Shown here: piece after piece, positions 41,844 through 50,864 of the stretch
Layout: each line of letters opens with the position of its first letter
How positions within the stretch are numbered: the stretch's first letter is position 1
DNA from: MGIIa-L3 sp11892u
GTDB lineage: Archaea > Thermoplasmatota > Poseidoniia > Poseidoniales > Poseidoniaceae
Direction: 5' to 3'
Length of the DNA stretch: 64,000 bases
Assembly (NCBI GenBank): GCA_965659685.1
Contig: CBFHXB010000013.1
Location: 1 to 64,000 of the forward strand
Position numbers and translations under genes: made by a program
Notes under the pieces: generated by a model
What the model saw: only the letters and a program-made list of their open reading frames with translations
Databases searched by the model: none
What the model was told of the DNA's origin: nothing

Positions 41844-44039
41844 TCAAGACGTGGAAAGCAAGCCGCCACGAACGCGGACGGCGATGCCCTTCTCCATCGC
41901 CATGGCTTCCTCGGGCATGCACTGCGCGACGCCGTGCGCGATGAGGGAGCCATCGGGTGCGAGCACGAGGCACGAGGCCCCTGGCCTGAGGTGGTCCGAT
42001 GCCTCCAGGATGAACCCGTGCATCACGTTTCGACCTGCACCGACGAAGGGCACGGCGTCTTCGACGACGGTGATCGTGGCGGGGGCGTGCTTGGGCACAA
42101 GATCGAGGTCATGCAGCACCTTGGCGCCTTCGTCCGTCAAAGAAAGACCGCCGTCGTTGAGGCGCGGGGAAAGGACGTGCCGTCCCTCGCTGTCCTTCAC
42201 GTTCCGGATGCGACCGGTGCTGCTCATCACAAAGGTGGCTTCGCCCACAAAAGCCGTCGCGACCGAACGTTCGAGGTTCAATTCGAGCATGCTTTTGTCG
42301 ACCGCTTGGGCACGGCGGAGGTCCATGTCGACGGTGGAAAGGGACGGATCGTCGGCGTCCTTGCGTGGGTTGAGTCCCGCACCCTCCAACGCCGCGTCAA
42401 AGGCTTCGCCAACGCTGTCCGACCGGAGGTTGACGCTACCGAACGCACGCCCATCAAGGTGCAAACGAGACAATTCACGGCGCACCCAGGCATGGTCCAA
42501 CGGCCGCTTCCAAAGCCATTCAGGCCCTTCGACGTGAGCGAAGGGTTGCAGGTCTTCGAAGGACCACGGCACCAGCCCGATCGGCGTGAGGACGAGCACC
42601 TCAAGCGACGGATTCGAGGCTTTGGCTCGAACGACGTGCGTCCCCACACGGTCGCGCCATGGACCGGGGGCACCGTGCACGATCAGCATCGGGCCCTCCT
42701 TGGACGCAGGACGCCAATGCCTGTGCAAACGACGGCGGGACGCCACCACGGCAGGACGCACGAAGGTGTCGTCGCCGGCCCAGCGCAAGGCACCTTGGCC
42801 GGGTGTGGCTTGGGAGTTGACCACCCAATCCCATGCTTTCTCCCACCGACCGCGGGCGGGTGACGTGTCCGCGGCCGCGGCCCGGTCGTTCATGAGCAAA
42901 TGTTCGGTGGCGGGAATGGGTGAAGAGCCACGAGCGGGTGACGTCGTCAGCCACAGAAAGGCTTCCCGAAGGGCAGGGTGCGCATGGCTACGGCGTTCGG
43001 CACGCTCCCAGATGCGACCGTCGTGGACGGCTTGTCGGCACGCGGCAAGTTCGGCGAGCGTCACTTCGAGGTTGTACCGCGAGAGCATCTCCATCCGCGC
43101 CTCCTTGTCCATCTTCCGAACCTCCTCAGGCGTCAATTGCGCCACGCACGGCATCAACAACGGCCACTCCCGAAGGTCGCTCAGGTGGACGGTCCCCGTG
43201 GGGGTCAACATCCGTCCATCACGGGCAAACAGCGCGTAGGCGGCGGAATCGAAGAGATCGGCGCCGAGGGCGATGAGCATGGGGAACAGCATCGGATGGC
43301 CGCAGCCAAACATGTGAACGGGGCGCTGTGGGGGCAATTCCGGAATGGAAGCCAACATGATCTTCGCCAAGTCGGTGTAGCGCTGCTGTTCCATCACAGG
43401 GACGATGCCCCCGATGGGGTGAACGCTGAAGCCGTGGGCCCCCATCGATTGCGCACTTTCACGTCGAAGGTCGGGGTGCAGGCCGCCTTGAATGGGGCCG
43501 TTGAGCATCGTCGAGCCGGCCGAGGCAAGGCTCGCTTCGGCACGGTCTGCGGTCTCTTTGACCGCTTCTTGCACCTGGTCCCGGGTCATGTCGGGGCGGG
43601 TGAAGACGTCGAGCATGGTGGCGACGTCCACGCCGATGTCACGTTGGAAGGCGACGATCTCCTCGACCCCGACCTCGACGTCACCGTACACGTAGGCTTG
43701 GAAGGTGCCGGAATCGGTCATGATGGCTCCTGGGTAATCGAGCAAGTCATGCACGCCGTGTTCCAGCGCATGGCTTCGAAGGCGGTCGTGTTTCCAGATG
43801 ATGTAGCTGTTCGTGATGAGCATCTCGATGCCGTACCGGTCCCACATTTCCCTGGGTTCGATGGTGCGGAGGTTCGGATTGATGACCGGGAGCAAGGTCG
43901 GCGTGGTGACCGTCCCGTGGGCGGTGGAAAGGGCGCCGACACGCGCTCGGCCGTCACGTGTTTTGACCTCAAATCGGCCGACGTGCGCTTCACGGGCGGG
44001 TTCGGGTGAAGCCCGAGGCTGATCTTGCCATGCCGCCAT
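41844..44039 (-). CDS. tgtA: Archaeal tRNA-guanine transglycosylase, zinc ligands missing
   Basis: 731 residues; inserts preQ0 at G15 of tRNA, the first step to archaeosine. Catalytic elements are kept: MTDSGTFQAYVYGD (Asp109) and GADLFDSAAYALFARDGR with the nucleophile-type Asp. At the place of the archaeal CxCxxC zinc motif only PCVAQLTPEEV remains, and the ligand His of LxxHNLxVT is Tyr (SRYNLEVT). Residues ~440-560 (LEVLVLTPIGLVPWSFEDLQPFAHVEG) resemble the DUF5591 region of archaeosine synthase; a PUA-like domain ends the protein. It is longer than the usual ~580. Sits 24 bp after an HTH gene. Confidence 0.85.
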   Translation of the reverse strand: MAAWQDQPRASPEPAREAHVGRFEVKTRDGRARVGALSTAHGTVTTPTLLPVINPNLRTIEPREMWDRYGIEMLITNSYIIWKHDRLRSHALEHGVHDLLDYPGAIMTDSGTFQAYVYGDVEVGVEEIVAFQRDIGVDVATMLDVFTRPDMTRDQVQEAVKETADRAEASLASAGSTMLNGPIQGGLHPDLRRESAQSMGAHGFSVHPIGGIVPVMEQQRYTDLAKIMLASIPELPPQRPVHMFGCGHPMLFPMLIALGADLFDSAAYALFARDGRMLTPTGTVHLSDLREWPLLMPCVAQLTPEEVRKMDKEARMEMLSRYNLEVTLAELAACRQAVHDGRIWERAERRSHAHPALREAFLWLTTSPARGSSPIPATEHLLMNDRAAAADTSPARGRWEKAWDWVVNSQATPGQGALRWAGDDTFVRPAVVASRRRLHRHWRPASKEGPMLIVHGAPGPWRDRVGTHVVRAKASNPSLEVLVLTPIGLVPWSFEDLQPFAHVEGPEWLWKRPLDHAWVRRELSRLHLDGRAFGSVNLRSDSVGEAFDAALEGAGLNPRKDADDPSLSTVDMDLRRAQAVDKSMLELNLERSVATAFVGEATFVMSSTGRIRNVKDSEGRHVLSPRLNDGGLSLTDEGAKVLHDLDLVPKHAPATITVVEDAVPFVGAGRNVMHGFILEASDHLRPGASCLVLAPDGSLIAHGVAQCMPEEAMAMEKGIAVRVRGGLLSTS

Positions 44040-44063
44040 GGTCTGCCCAAAGCGCCTTGGCCT

Positions 44064-44741
44064 TCAATGCGTCCCATCGCTACGAAGACCAAGGCGGGCC
44101 GCCAAACGTCGGTGAGCGGTGCTCTCCACCGCACCCAAGTGGCCGCTGATGGTTGCCCTTGACACGCCGATTTCGTGCGCCACGTCGGCGAGCGTGCACT
44201 TCCGTGGACGGTCGTAATACCCAAGCCGCCAAGCCGTCGAAAAGGCCTTCATTTGATGCTCGGTCAATCCAGCAAAGTCGTCTTGCTGCTGCTCCGTGAG
44301 TTGGACGACGGAGACCGTCCCGTTCGGATTCCATGATTGAAAACCCTTCACCATGGCACTGCATCCTGCCGGAGTGCCTCGAATGATGACCGTGGCACCC
44401 GAGATGCCGATGGATGACCCTGGGGCGACCACGGCATTCCAGATGTCGCGACCCATCCGAAGCAGACTGTGTGAATTCTGCACAAGCGCCGTCAATCGAA
44501 CGCGTCCTCCGACGACCTCTTCGCCAATGACTTCGATCAATTTGAACCAAGGGACAAGGTCAACGTCCTCGACGGTCATGTCGTCAGCGAGGGTCAATTG
44601 GAGCACATAGACGATGGTGTTCTGTTCGTGGTGCCTGCTGACGCTCGCCATCAAGACGGCTTCTTCGCAGATGGCCGTTTGTTGGCTGAACTCGGAGTTC
44701 GCGATGGCATGCGCCGGATAGCGCAACCGAACTTCCTTCAT
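44064..44741 (-). CDS. HTH-10 (Bat-like) transcriptional regulator 1
   Basis: 225 residues. The N-terminal ~160 residues form a beta-rich sensory region (EVRLRYPAHAIANSEFSQQT). The C-terminus GLTEHQMKAFSTAWRLGYYDRPRKCTLADVAHEIGVSRATISGHLGAVESTAHRRL is an archaeal HTH-10 domain, recognition helix SRATISGHL. A paralog lies immediately upstream (MREIRLRYGSD). Upstream DNA holds a GGAGTTAACCC element (44767-44777) that could be an operator or promoter. Located between nfu-like and tgtA genes. Confidence 0.82.
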   Translation of the reverse strand: MKEVRLRYPAHAIANSEFSQQTAICEEAVLMASVSRHHEQNTIVYVLQLTLADDMTVEDVDLVPWFKLIEVIGEEVVGGRVRLTALVQNSHSLLRMGRDIWNAVVAPGSSIGISGATVIIRGTPAGCSAMVKGFQSWNPNGTVSVVQLTEQQQDDFAGLTEHQMKAFSTAWRLGYYDRPRKCTLADVAHEIGVSRATISGHLGAVESTAHRRLAARLGLRSDGTH

Positions 44742-44786
44742 CAGAACCTTGCCTGAACCCTCACGTTTGGAGTTAACCCAGGAGGG

Positions 44787-45446
44787 TCATTCGCCGATCC
44801 AATCGAGCAAACGGCGGTGTGCGATGCGGTCAACTTCACGCAGGTGACCGCTGATGGTGGCGTTTGACACACCTGCTGCCTTGGCGATGTCGCTGAGTGC
44901 ACACCCGCGCGGGACGTCGAAGTAACCCATGGACCAAGCCATCCTGGCCGCTTCGACTTGTTGGGGCGTCAAGCCCGCATCGGTGTCATGATCTGCATCG
45001 CCCGAGCGAACGACGGCCACGGTGCATCGGTCGTTCCAGAGCCGAAACGCGGCCACCAAGGCCTGACAACCGTCGCTGGAACCTCGAACGACGATCTCCG
45101 CGCCGCGCCGACCGATGCGCGTGCCGGGACTGATGATGGCGTCTGGAACCTCCAAGGGGATGGTCACCAAGGGGTGCGTGAATCGAACAATGGCGTACAT
45201 GGCATCCCCGTCGGCGGTGGGTTCGGTTCGAACGATTTCTTCGATGGCCAACCATGGAATCTCGTTGATGTGGTCGGTCGTCGATCCATCGGCAAGGCGA
45301 AGGCGCACCATGACCGTCACGGCATCGTTGGCGTCCGAGCGGCCCAACGTGTTGAGGAGTTCGAATTCTTCGATGCGTTCCAGTTGTTGCTGAAACTCGG
45401 TGCCAAGAAGCACATCGCTGCCGTAGCGAAGGCGAATTTCTCTCAT
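44787..45446 (-). CDS. HTH-10 (Bat-like) transcriptional regulator 2
   Basis: 219 residues, paralogous along its length to the next gene: same opening (MREIRLRYGSDVLLGTEFQQQLERIEE), a middle ISPGTRIGRRGAEIVVRGSSDGCQALV, and a C-terminal HTH, GLTPQQVEAARMAWSMGYFDVPRGCALSDIAKAAGVSNATISGHLREVDRIAHRRL. The start overlaps the Nfu-like gene's stop as ATGA. Its position in an operon with an Fe-S scaffold, divergent from suf, suggests it regulates Fe-S assembly; that is inference from context. Confidence 0.83.
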   Translation of the reverse strand: MREIRLRYGSDVLLGTEFQQQLERIEEFELLNTLGRSDANDAVTVMVRLRLADGSTTDHINEIPWLAIEEIVRTEPTADGDAMYAIVRFTHPLVTIPLEVPDAIISPGTRIGRRGAEIVVRGSSDGCQALVAAFRLWNDRCTVAVVRSGDADHDTDAGLTPQQVEAARMAWSMGYFDVPRGCALSDIAKAAGVSNATISGHLREVDRIAHRRLLDWIGE

Positions 45447-45910
45447 GCTTGAGCCTCCACACTCACGAATTCGACCTCGCCATGTGCGAGGATGAAGTCT
45501 CGTCCAAGGTCGTCGAAACTGTCCAAAAGGACCGCATCAAAGCGAATACGAGCGACCTCCGCATCCGCCTCAAGATCGCTCTTGATGCCCTGAAGCGTGC
45601 CCGGGGCAGCGCCACACGAGACGCATGCCCCGGTCAAATCCAACACAAGGTCGAGGCCTGCCTGGGACGCATCCACCCGGGTGGCCTTGATGCCGCCTCC
45701 ATGACCGTCGAGCGCGGCACGGACTGAACCGAGGCGGGACAAGAGTGCAGGAACGAGGTGCTGCGTGCCCACGGCGTCGGCGAGTGGAAGGTTGCGAAGG
45801 CGCTCTTCCTCCTCTTGGTCGAGGGAGGCGTCCAAGCGTTTTGCCGCCTCTTGTTCCATGGACGCTTTGGCTTGAGCGGCGTACATGGCAACAAGGTCCT
45901 CGGCGCTCAT
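45443..45910 (-). CDS. Nfu/NifU C-terminal-type Fe-S scaffold protein
   Basis: 155 residues. A charged helical N-terminus (ASMEQEAAKRLDASLDQEEEERLRNL) precedes an Nfu domain: RVDASQAGLDLVLDLTGACVSCGAAPGTLQGIKSDLEADA, containing the CxxC that holds a cluster between subunits (usual form GACxxCPxSxxTLxxGI). It probably carries Fe-S clusters to apoproteins. It starts 93 bp from the divergent sufC, and forms an overlapping pair with an HTH-10 gene. Confidence 0.82.
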   Translation of the reverse strand: MSAEDLVAMYAAQAKASMEQEAAKRLDASLDQEEEERLRNLPLADAVGTQHLVPALLSRLGSVRAALDGHGGGIKATRVDASQAGLDLVLDLTGACVSCGAAPGTLQGIKSDLEADAEVARIRFDAVLLDSFDDLGRDFILAHGEVEFVSVEAQA

Positions 45911-45974
45911 AATGAGCGCAGTCCCGGTTCACCTTTGAAGGCGCGGCCGATGTGGGTCTGATGAAACCATCCGC

Positions 45975-45982
45975 TTCATAAG
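45975..45982 (+). promoter_or_regulatory. TATA-like element of the suf operon
   Basis: TTCATAAG is 22-29 nt upstream of the sufC ATG at 46004 in the 93-bp nfu-sufC divergent region, consistent with a leaderless transcript. Confidence 0.35.
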
Positions 45983-46003
45983 ACCGGGCAGGAAGCAACC
46001 CTC

Positions 46004-46747
46004 ATGGCCGCCGGACTGCTCGACGTTCAGGGGCTCCGTGCCACCGTGGAGGACACCGAAATCCTCCGAGGCGTGGACCTGTCCATCCAACCGGGCGAAA
46101 TTCACGCCATCATGGGCCTCAACGGCGCTGGAAAGTCCACCCTTGCCTCCGTGATCATGGGCCACCCTGCCTACGACATCACGGCCGGAAGCATGCAGTA
46201 CGACGGCGAAGACCTGACCGAACTTGAGGTTCACGAGCGGGCCCGGGCTGGCCTTTTCATGTCCTTCCAATACCCTTCCTCCATCCCAGGCGTTCAAGTG
46301 GGTACCTTCCTCCGGAAGTCCGTCGCTGCCGTGCGAGGAGAGGCCCCCAAGGCCAGGGAATTCCGGAAGGAACTTCAAGCCGCGATGGAGGTCCTGAACA
46401 TGGACCGCTCCTTCCTCAGCCGATACGTTAACGACGGCTTCAGCGGCGGCGAAAAGAAGCGCCTCGAAATCCTTCAGATGCTCCTTCTCCAGCCACGGAT
46501 GGCCTTGCTCGACGAAACCGATTCTGGTTTGGACATCGACGCCCTCAAGGCGGTGGCTCAAGGGATCAACAGCCTCTCCAAAGAAAGCGGCGTGCTCCTC
46601 ATCACCCACTACAACCGTCTGCTTGAGTTGGTGGTTCCCAACATGGTCCACGTCATGATCGACGGACGCATCGTGCAGAGCGGTGGTCCTGAACTCGCCC
46701 AACGCCTCGAGGCAGACGGTTACGAATGGTTGACGCCAACGGCATGA
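46004..46747 (+). CDS. sufC: Fe-S cluster assembly ATPase SufC
   Basis: 247 residues. Walker A MGLNGAGKST (37-46), Q-loop MSFQYPSSIPGVQVGTFLR, signature FSGGEKKRLEILQM, Walker B ALLDETDSGLDIDALK (the SufC-specific variant) and H-switch LLITHYNRLLE. It powers the SufBCD scaffold where nascent clusters form. First gene of sufCBDSE-sufT, nine bp before sufB. Confidence 0.97.
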   Translation: MAAGLLDVQGLRATVEDTEILRGVDLSIQPGEIHAIMGLNGAGKSTLASVIMGHPAYDITAGSMQYDGEDLTELEVHERARAGLFMSFQYPSSIPGVQVGTFLRKSVAAVRGEAPKAREFRKELQAAMEVLNMDRSFLSRYVNDGFSGGEKKRLEILQMLLLQPRMALLDETDSGLDIDALKAVAQGINSLSKESGVLLITHYNRLLELVVPNMVHVMIDGRIVQSGGPELAQRLEADGYEWLTPTA

Positions 46748-46756
46748 GGTGATTGG

Positions 46757-48163
46757 ATGAGCAAGGAAGCACGTGACGCAGTCGGCGAATACCGCTACGG
46801 GTTCCACGACCCGGAGGTGGCGACCATCCGTTTCGACAAAGGACTCAGCGAACAGGTCGTGCGCGACATCTCCGCCCTCAAAGACGAGCCAGAATGGATG
46901 ACGGACCTCCGCGTGAAGGCCTACCACCACTTCGTGGATCGACCGATGCCCGATTGGGGCAACGAAGCCTTGCTGAACAGCATCGATTTCGACGCCGTGA
47001 CGTATTTCCTTCGATCTTCAGAAGGGACCGAGGGCAATTGGGACGACGTTCCAGAGGACATCAAGCGCACCTTCGACCGACTCGGCATCCCTGATGCCGA
47101 ACAAAAGTGGCTAGGTGGCGTGACCGCACAATACGAATCCGAAGCGGTCTACCACAGCATCCGCGAGGACCTCGAAGAACAGGGCGTCCTGTTCCTCGAC
47201 ATGGACTCTGGCCTTCGAACGCACCCCGAATTGGTGAAGCGCTTCTTCAACACCGTCGTGCCTTACACGGACAACAAATTCAGCGCCCTCAACACCGCGG
47301 TCTGGTCCGGTGGCTCGTTCATTTACGTGCCCAAGGGCGTTCACGTGGAGATGCCGGTCCAGGCTTACTTCCGCATCAACGCCAAGAACATGGGTCAGTT
47401 CGAGCGAACGCTCATCATCGCGGACGAAGGGTCCTCCATCCACTACGTCGAAGGCTGCACTGCTCCGACCTACTCCACCGACTCCTTGCACTCCGCCGTC
47501 GTTGAACTCGTGGCCATGGAAGGCGCGAAGATCCGCTACTCCACCATCCAAAATTGGTCCTCCAACGTCTACAACCTCGTGACAAAGCGCGGCGTGGCAC
47601 ACGCCAACGCCACCGTGGAATGGGTGGACGGCAACATCGGCTCGAAATTGACGATGAAGTATCCCGCCGTCCTGCTCAAGGGCGAAGGTGCCCATGCGGA
47701 AATCATCTCGGTGGCCTACGCCGGCGAAGGCCAGCACCAAGATGCTGGCTCGAAGGTCCACCACCTCGCCCCCAACACCACGTCCAACATCTTGTCCAAG
47801 TCGATCTCAAAGAACGGCGGACGGTCCACCTACCGTGGCATGTTGCAGGTCCGCCCGAAGGCGGAAGGCTGCCGGTCCAAGGTCGTCTGCGATGCCCTGA
47901 TGCTCGACGCCGACAGCCGCAGCGACACGTACCCCACGATGGAAGTCGGCAACGCGTCCGCCGACCTGGAGCACGAAGCCTCCGTCTCGAAAATCGCCGG
48001 CGACCAGCTCTTCTACCTGATGAGCCGGGGCCACTCCGAAGCCGAAGCCATGGGCCTCATCGTCAACGGTTTCTTCGAGCCGTTCACCCGTGAACTGCCG
48101 ATGGAATACGCCTCTGAGTTGAACAAGCTCTTGGAGATCGAGATGGAGGGAGCCATCGGATGA
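46757..48163 (+). CDS. sufB: Fe-S cluster assembly scaffold SufB
   Basis: 468 residues, normal length. SGGSFIYVPKGVHVEMPVQAYFRIN, GSSIHYVEGCTAPTYSTDSLHSAVVELVA, NWSSNVYNLVTKR and SRSDTYPTMEVGNASADLEHEASVSKI are SufB landmarks of the beta-helix core, including the Cys in EGCTAP. It forms the scaffold with SufD and SufC. The stop overlaps the sufD start by 4 nt. Confidence 0.97.
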   Translation: MSKEARDAVGEYRYGFHDPEVATIRFDKGLSEQVVRDISALKDEPEWMTDLRVKAYHHFVDRPMPDWGNEALLNSIDFDAVTYFLRSSEGTEGNWDDVPEDIKRTFDRLGIPDAEQKWLGGVTAQYESEAVYHSIREDLEEQGVLFLDMDSGLRTHPELVKRFFNTVVPYTDNKFSALNTAVWSGGSFIYVPKGVHVEMPVQAYFRINAKNMGQFERTLIIADEGSSIHYVEGCTAPTYSTDSLHSAVVELVAMEGAKIRYSTIQNWSSNVYNLVTKRGVAHANATVEWVDGNIGSKLTMKYPAVLLKGEGAHAEIISVAYAGEGQHQDAGSKVHHLAPNTTSNILSKSISKNGGRSTYRGMLQVRPKAEGCRSKVVCDALMLDADSRSDTYPTMEVGNASADLEHEASVSKIAGDQLFYLMSRGHSEAEAMGLIVNGFFEPFTRELPMEYASELNKLLEIEMEGAIG

Positions 48164-49239
48164 CCACCGCGATGGAGGACCCCTCCAGCGCGGTCCATCT
48201 CTGGCGCTCCACGCCGTGGGCATGGATGAAGCCTGACGATGCGGAAAGCACGGCCATTCGCATGGTGCTCCACGACATCGAAGGTGCCGCCACCGCGGTT
48301 CTGAGTGAAGGAAGCCCTGATCTTTTTCCCGTGATCGTTGACGGCCCCGAAACCACCCTGCCCGACGTGGACGACGTCGTCCGCCACACCCTGGCCAACC
48401 TCGATGCTCGCCCCATGCGGTTGGACATCGACGGCACCCATGAAGGCGTGATCAACCTCGACCTCCGTGCTGCCGGCCACGTGGCCGTGGGTCGGCTCCA
48501 CATCGCCTGCAAGGGCCAAGCCGTCGTCCACCTCCACGTGTCTGGAGACGCCGGCTGGTGCGGCCTCCACCTCACCGGTCAGGTGGCGAACGGAAGCATG
48601 CTCAGCGTGGCCGTCACCGACGAATTGCACCTTGAATCATGCGTGGTCCGGTGCGACGATTGGCGGGTCGGACGCGACGCCACCTTCGAGACTGGAACCT
48701 TGTCCGTGGGTGGATTCCGACGAAAATCTGACCTTCGCCATCACCTCGATGCAACCGGTGGCAACGTCCGAATCGGCTTGGGCGTTCACGGCCAAGGCAG
48801 CCGCCATGACGACCATCACGTGGAGATTCACCACCATGCCGGACACACGAATTCCTCCCTTGTGGCCAACGTGGCCTGCGGCGGCCGCAGCCGAAGCGTC
48901 GGCACCGGGCGCTTGGTCATCGACGCGGGTGCCGACGGCACCGATGCCGGTCAAGTCTTCCGCAACCTGCTGCTGAGCCAAGGCGCCCGTGCCGACGCCA
49001 TCCCCGAACTCGAAGTGCTGGCCGACGACGTGTCGGCCGCACACGGTGCCGCGAGCGCCAGCATTGACGACGACCAACTTCACTACCTGATGAGCCGAGG
49101 TCTCGATCACGACGAAGCCTCGGACATGATCGTCGAGGGCTTCCTCGCCGACGCTTTTCGCCCCCTTTCCGCAGCGGACGCACGGCGAGCGCTCCGGGAC
49201 CGTCTGACCGTGCACCTTGACTGCGCCCGAATCACCTGA
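48160..49239 (+). CDS. sufD: Fe-S cluster assembly protein SufD
   Basis: 359 residues with a shorter N-terminal half than SufB and the same beta-helix core. RRKSDLRHHLDATGGNVRIGLGVHGQGSRHDDHHVEIHHHAGHTNSS, VFRNLLLSQGARADAIPELEVLADDVSAAHGAASASID and LMSRGLDHDEASDMIVEGFLADAF match SufD, including the His that lines the cluster site. ATGA overlap with sufB; nine bp to sufS. Confidence 0.93.
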   Translation: MTTAMEDPSSAVHLWRSTPWAWMKPDDAESTAIRMVLHDIEGAATAVLSEGSPDLFPVIVDGPETTLPDVDDVVRHTLANLDARPMRLDIDGTHEGVINLDLRAAGHVAVGRLHIACKGQAVVHLHVSGDAGWCGLHLTGQVANGSMLSVAVTDELHLESCVVRCDDWRVGRDATFETGTLSVGGFRRKSDLRHHLDATGGNVRIGLGVHGQGSRHDDHHVEIHHHAGHTNSSLVANVACGGRSRSVGTGRLVIDAGADGTDAGQVFRNLLLSQGARADAIPELEVLADDVSAAHGAASASIDDDQLHYLMSRGLDHDEASDMIVEGFLADAFRPLSAADARRALRDRLTVHLDCARIT

Positions 49240-49248
49240 GGTCATCGA

Positions 49249-50451
49249 ATGGTCAACGCCTCAGATTTCCCCATCCTTTCCCGGAAGGTGAACGGCAAGC
49301 GCTTGATCTACCTCGACAACGCGGCTACGACGCAGAAACCTCAGGTCGTCATCGATGCGATGAACCGCTACTACACGAACAGCAACGCCAACGTTCACCG
49401 TGCGGTCCACACCCTTGCCGGTGAAGCCACCGACGGGTACGAAGCTTGCCGGACCAGCCTCAAAGCGTGGTTCAACGCACCGCGCGTGGTGCTGACCAGC
49501 GGGACGACGGAGGCGATCAACCTCGTCGCCCACGGTTGGGGCCGTGCGAACCTGAAGGAAGGCGACGCCATCGTGTTGACTGAAATGGAACACCACAGCG
49601 ACATCGTCCCTTGGCAGATGCTCTCAAAGGAGCGCGGTGTCGAACTGCGTTACGTTCCGGTCCTCGAGGACATGACCCTCGACATGGACGCCTACACCGC
49701 CTCCCTCCCCGGAGCGAAACTCGTGTGCGTGGTCCACACGTCCAACGTGCTGGGCGTGCGCAACCCGGTGGAACGCATCATCGAACAGGCCCATGCCTCG
49801 GGCGCACGCGTGTTGCTCGACGCCGCTCAGGGCGCACCGCACACGCGCATCGACGTGACCGAGTTGGACGTTGACTTCCTGGCCGTGTCCGCCCACAAGA
49901 TGCTCGGTCCGACCGGCATCGGTTGCCTGACGGTGAAAGAGGACGCCTTCGCCGAAATGGCCCCATTCATGGGCGGCGGAGACATGATCGACCAAGTGAC
50001 CGTTGAGGGTTCCACCTACCAAGAGAACGAGCACAAGTTCGAAGCCGGAACCCCGCGCATCGCCGAAGCCATCGGCTGGAAGGCGGCGATGGATTACCTC
50101 GAACAGGTGGACTTGGACGCGGAACATCATCGCTTGCTCGGCATTGCACGGTGGACCGCCGATGCCCTCCGCAACCTCGGTTGCACGGTGTACGGCCGCC
50201 ATGACGACATGGATTCAGCCGTCGTCTCCTTCCTCCACCCTGCGCTGCACGCGGAGGACATGGCGCACCTGCTTGACGCCCAAGGCTTCGCGGTCCGAAC
50301 GGGCCATCACTGCGCGCAGCCCTTGCTCCATCGCTTGGGCATCTCAAGCACGGTCAGGGCCTCGTTCTACCTCTACAACACGATGGAAGAAGCAGAAGGC
50401 CTCGTCGAGGCCCTCAGCCACGTGTTGGAACGTTTCGGAGGGTCGGCATGA
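49249..50451 (+). CDS. sufS: Cysteine desulfurase SufS
   Basis: 400 residues, group II desulfurase. YLDNAATTQKP at the N-terminus, TSGTTEAINLVA, HHSDIVPWQ, DAAQGAPH (ring Asp191), Schiff-base Lys217 in SAHKMLGPTG, and persulfide Cys355 in RTGHHCAQPLL. It takes sulfur from cysteine and hands it to SufE, encoded next. ATGA overlap with sufE. Confidence 0.96.
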   Translation: MVNASDFPILSRKVNGKRLIYLDNAATTQKPQVVIDAMNRYYTNSNANVHRAVHTLAGEATDGYEACRTSLKAWFNAPRVVLTSGTTEAINLVAHGWGRANLKEGDAIVLTEMEHHSDIVPWQMLSKERGVELRYVPVLEDMTLDMDAYTASLPGAKLVCVVHTSNVLGVRNPVERIIEQAHASGARVLLDAAQGAPHTRIDVTELDVDFLAVSAHKMLGPTGIGCLTVKEDAFAEMAPFMGGGDMIDQVTVEGSTYQENEHKFEAGTPRIAEAIGWKAAMDYLEQVDLDAEHHRLLGIARWTADALRNLGCTVYGRHDDMDSAVVSFLHPALHAEDMAHLLDAQGFAVRTGHHCAQPLLHRLGISSTVRASFYLYNTMEEAEGLVEALSHVLERFGGSA

Positions 50452-50864
50452 TCGCAGCCCCGTTGGCCGAAGTGATCCAAGAGCTCGCCGACATCGAGGA
50501 CCGGATGGAGCGCTTCGAGTTCATCTTCGCCTTGGCCGAAGACATTCTTGCCTTGCCGATTGAGGCGTGGACCGATGAAAACCGCGTCAAAGGCTGCCAG
50601 TCGCAAGCCCACCTCGAGGTGGGGCTCGAAGACGGGCATGTTCACCTCCGGGGTGGCGCCGACGCGAGGTTGGTGCAGGGCCTGATGGGACTGTTGGCGC
50701 TGGGCATGCACGGTCAACCGCTCGAGGTCGCTCGAGCCATGACAGTGGACCACATCAAAGAAGCCGGCGTGTTGAATTCCCTCACCCCGAGTCGTTCAAA
50801 CGGCGTGCGCACGATGTTCGACATGATCATGCAGGAATTGGAGGCGATGAGCCATGGTGAATGA
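50448..50864 (+). CDS. sufE: Sulfur acceptor protein SufE
   Basis: 138 residues. The acceptor Cys50 lies in RVKGCQSQAHLEV, the position of E. coli Cys51 (xVxGCQSxVW). The fold continues with ARLVQGLMGLLAL and a C-terminal SRSNGVRTMFDMIMQEL that matches the SPxRxNGxxxM end. It relays persulfide sulfur from SufS to SufB. SufE is common in bacteria but unusual in archaeal SUF loci. The 3' end overlaps sufT by 11 bp. Confidence 0.9.
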   Translation: MIAAPLAEVIQELADIEDRMERFEFIFALAEDILALPIEAWTDENRVKGCQSQAHLEVGLEDGHVHLRGGADARLVQGLMGLLALGMHGQPLEVARAMTVDHIKEAGVLNSLTPSRSNGVRTMFDMIMQELEAMSHGE

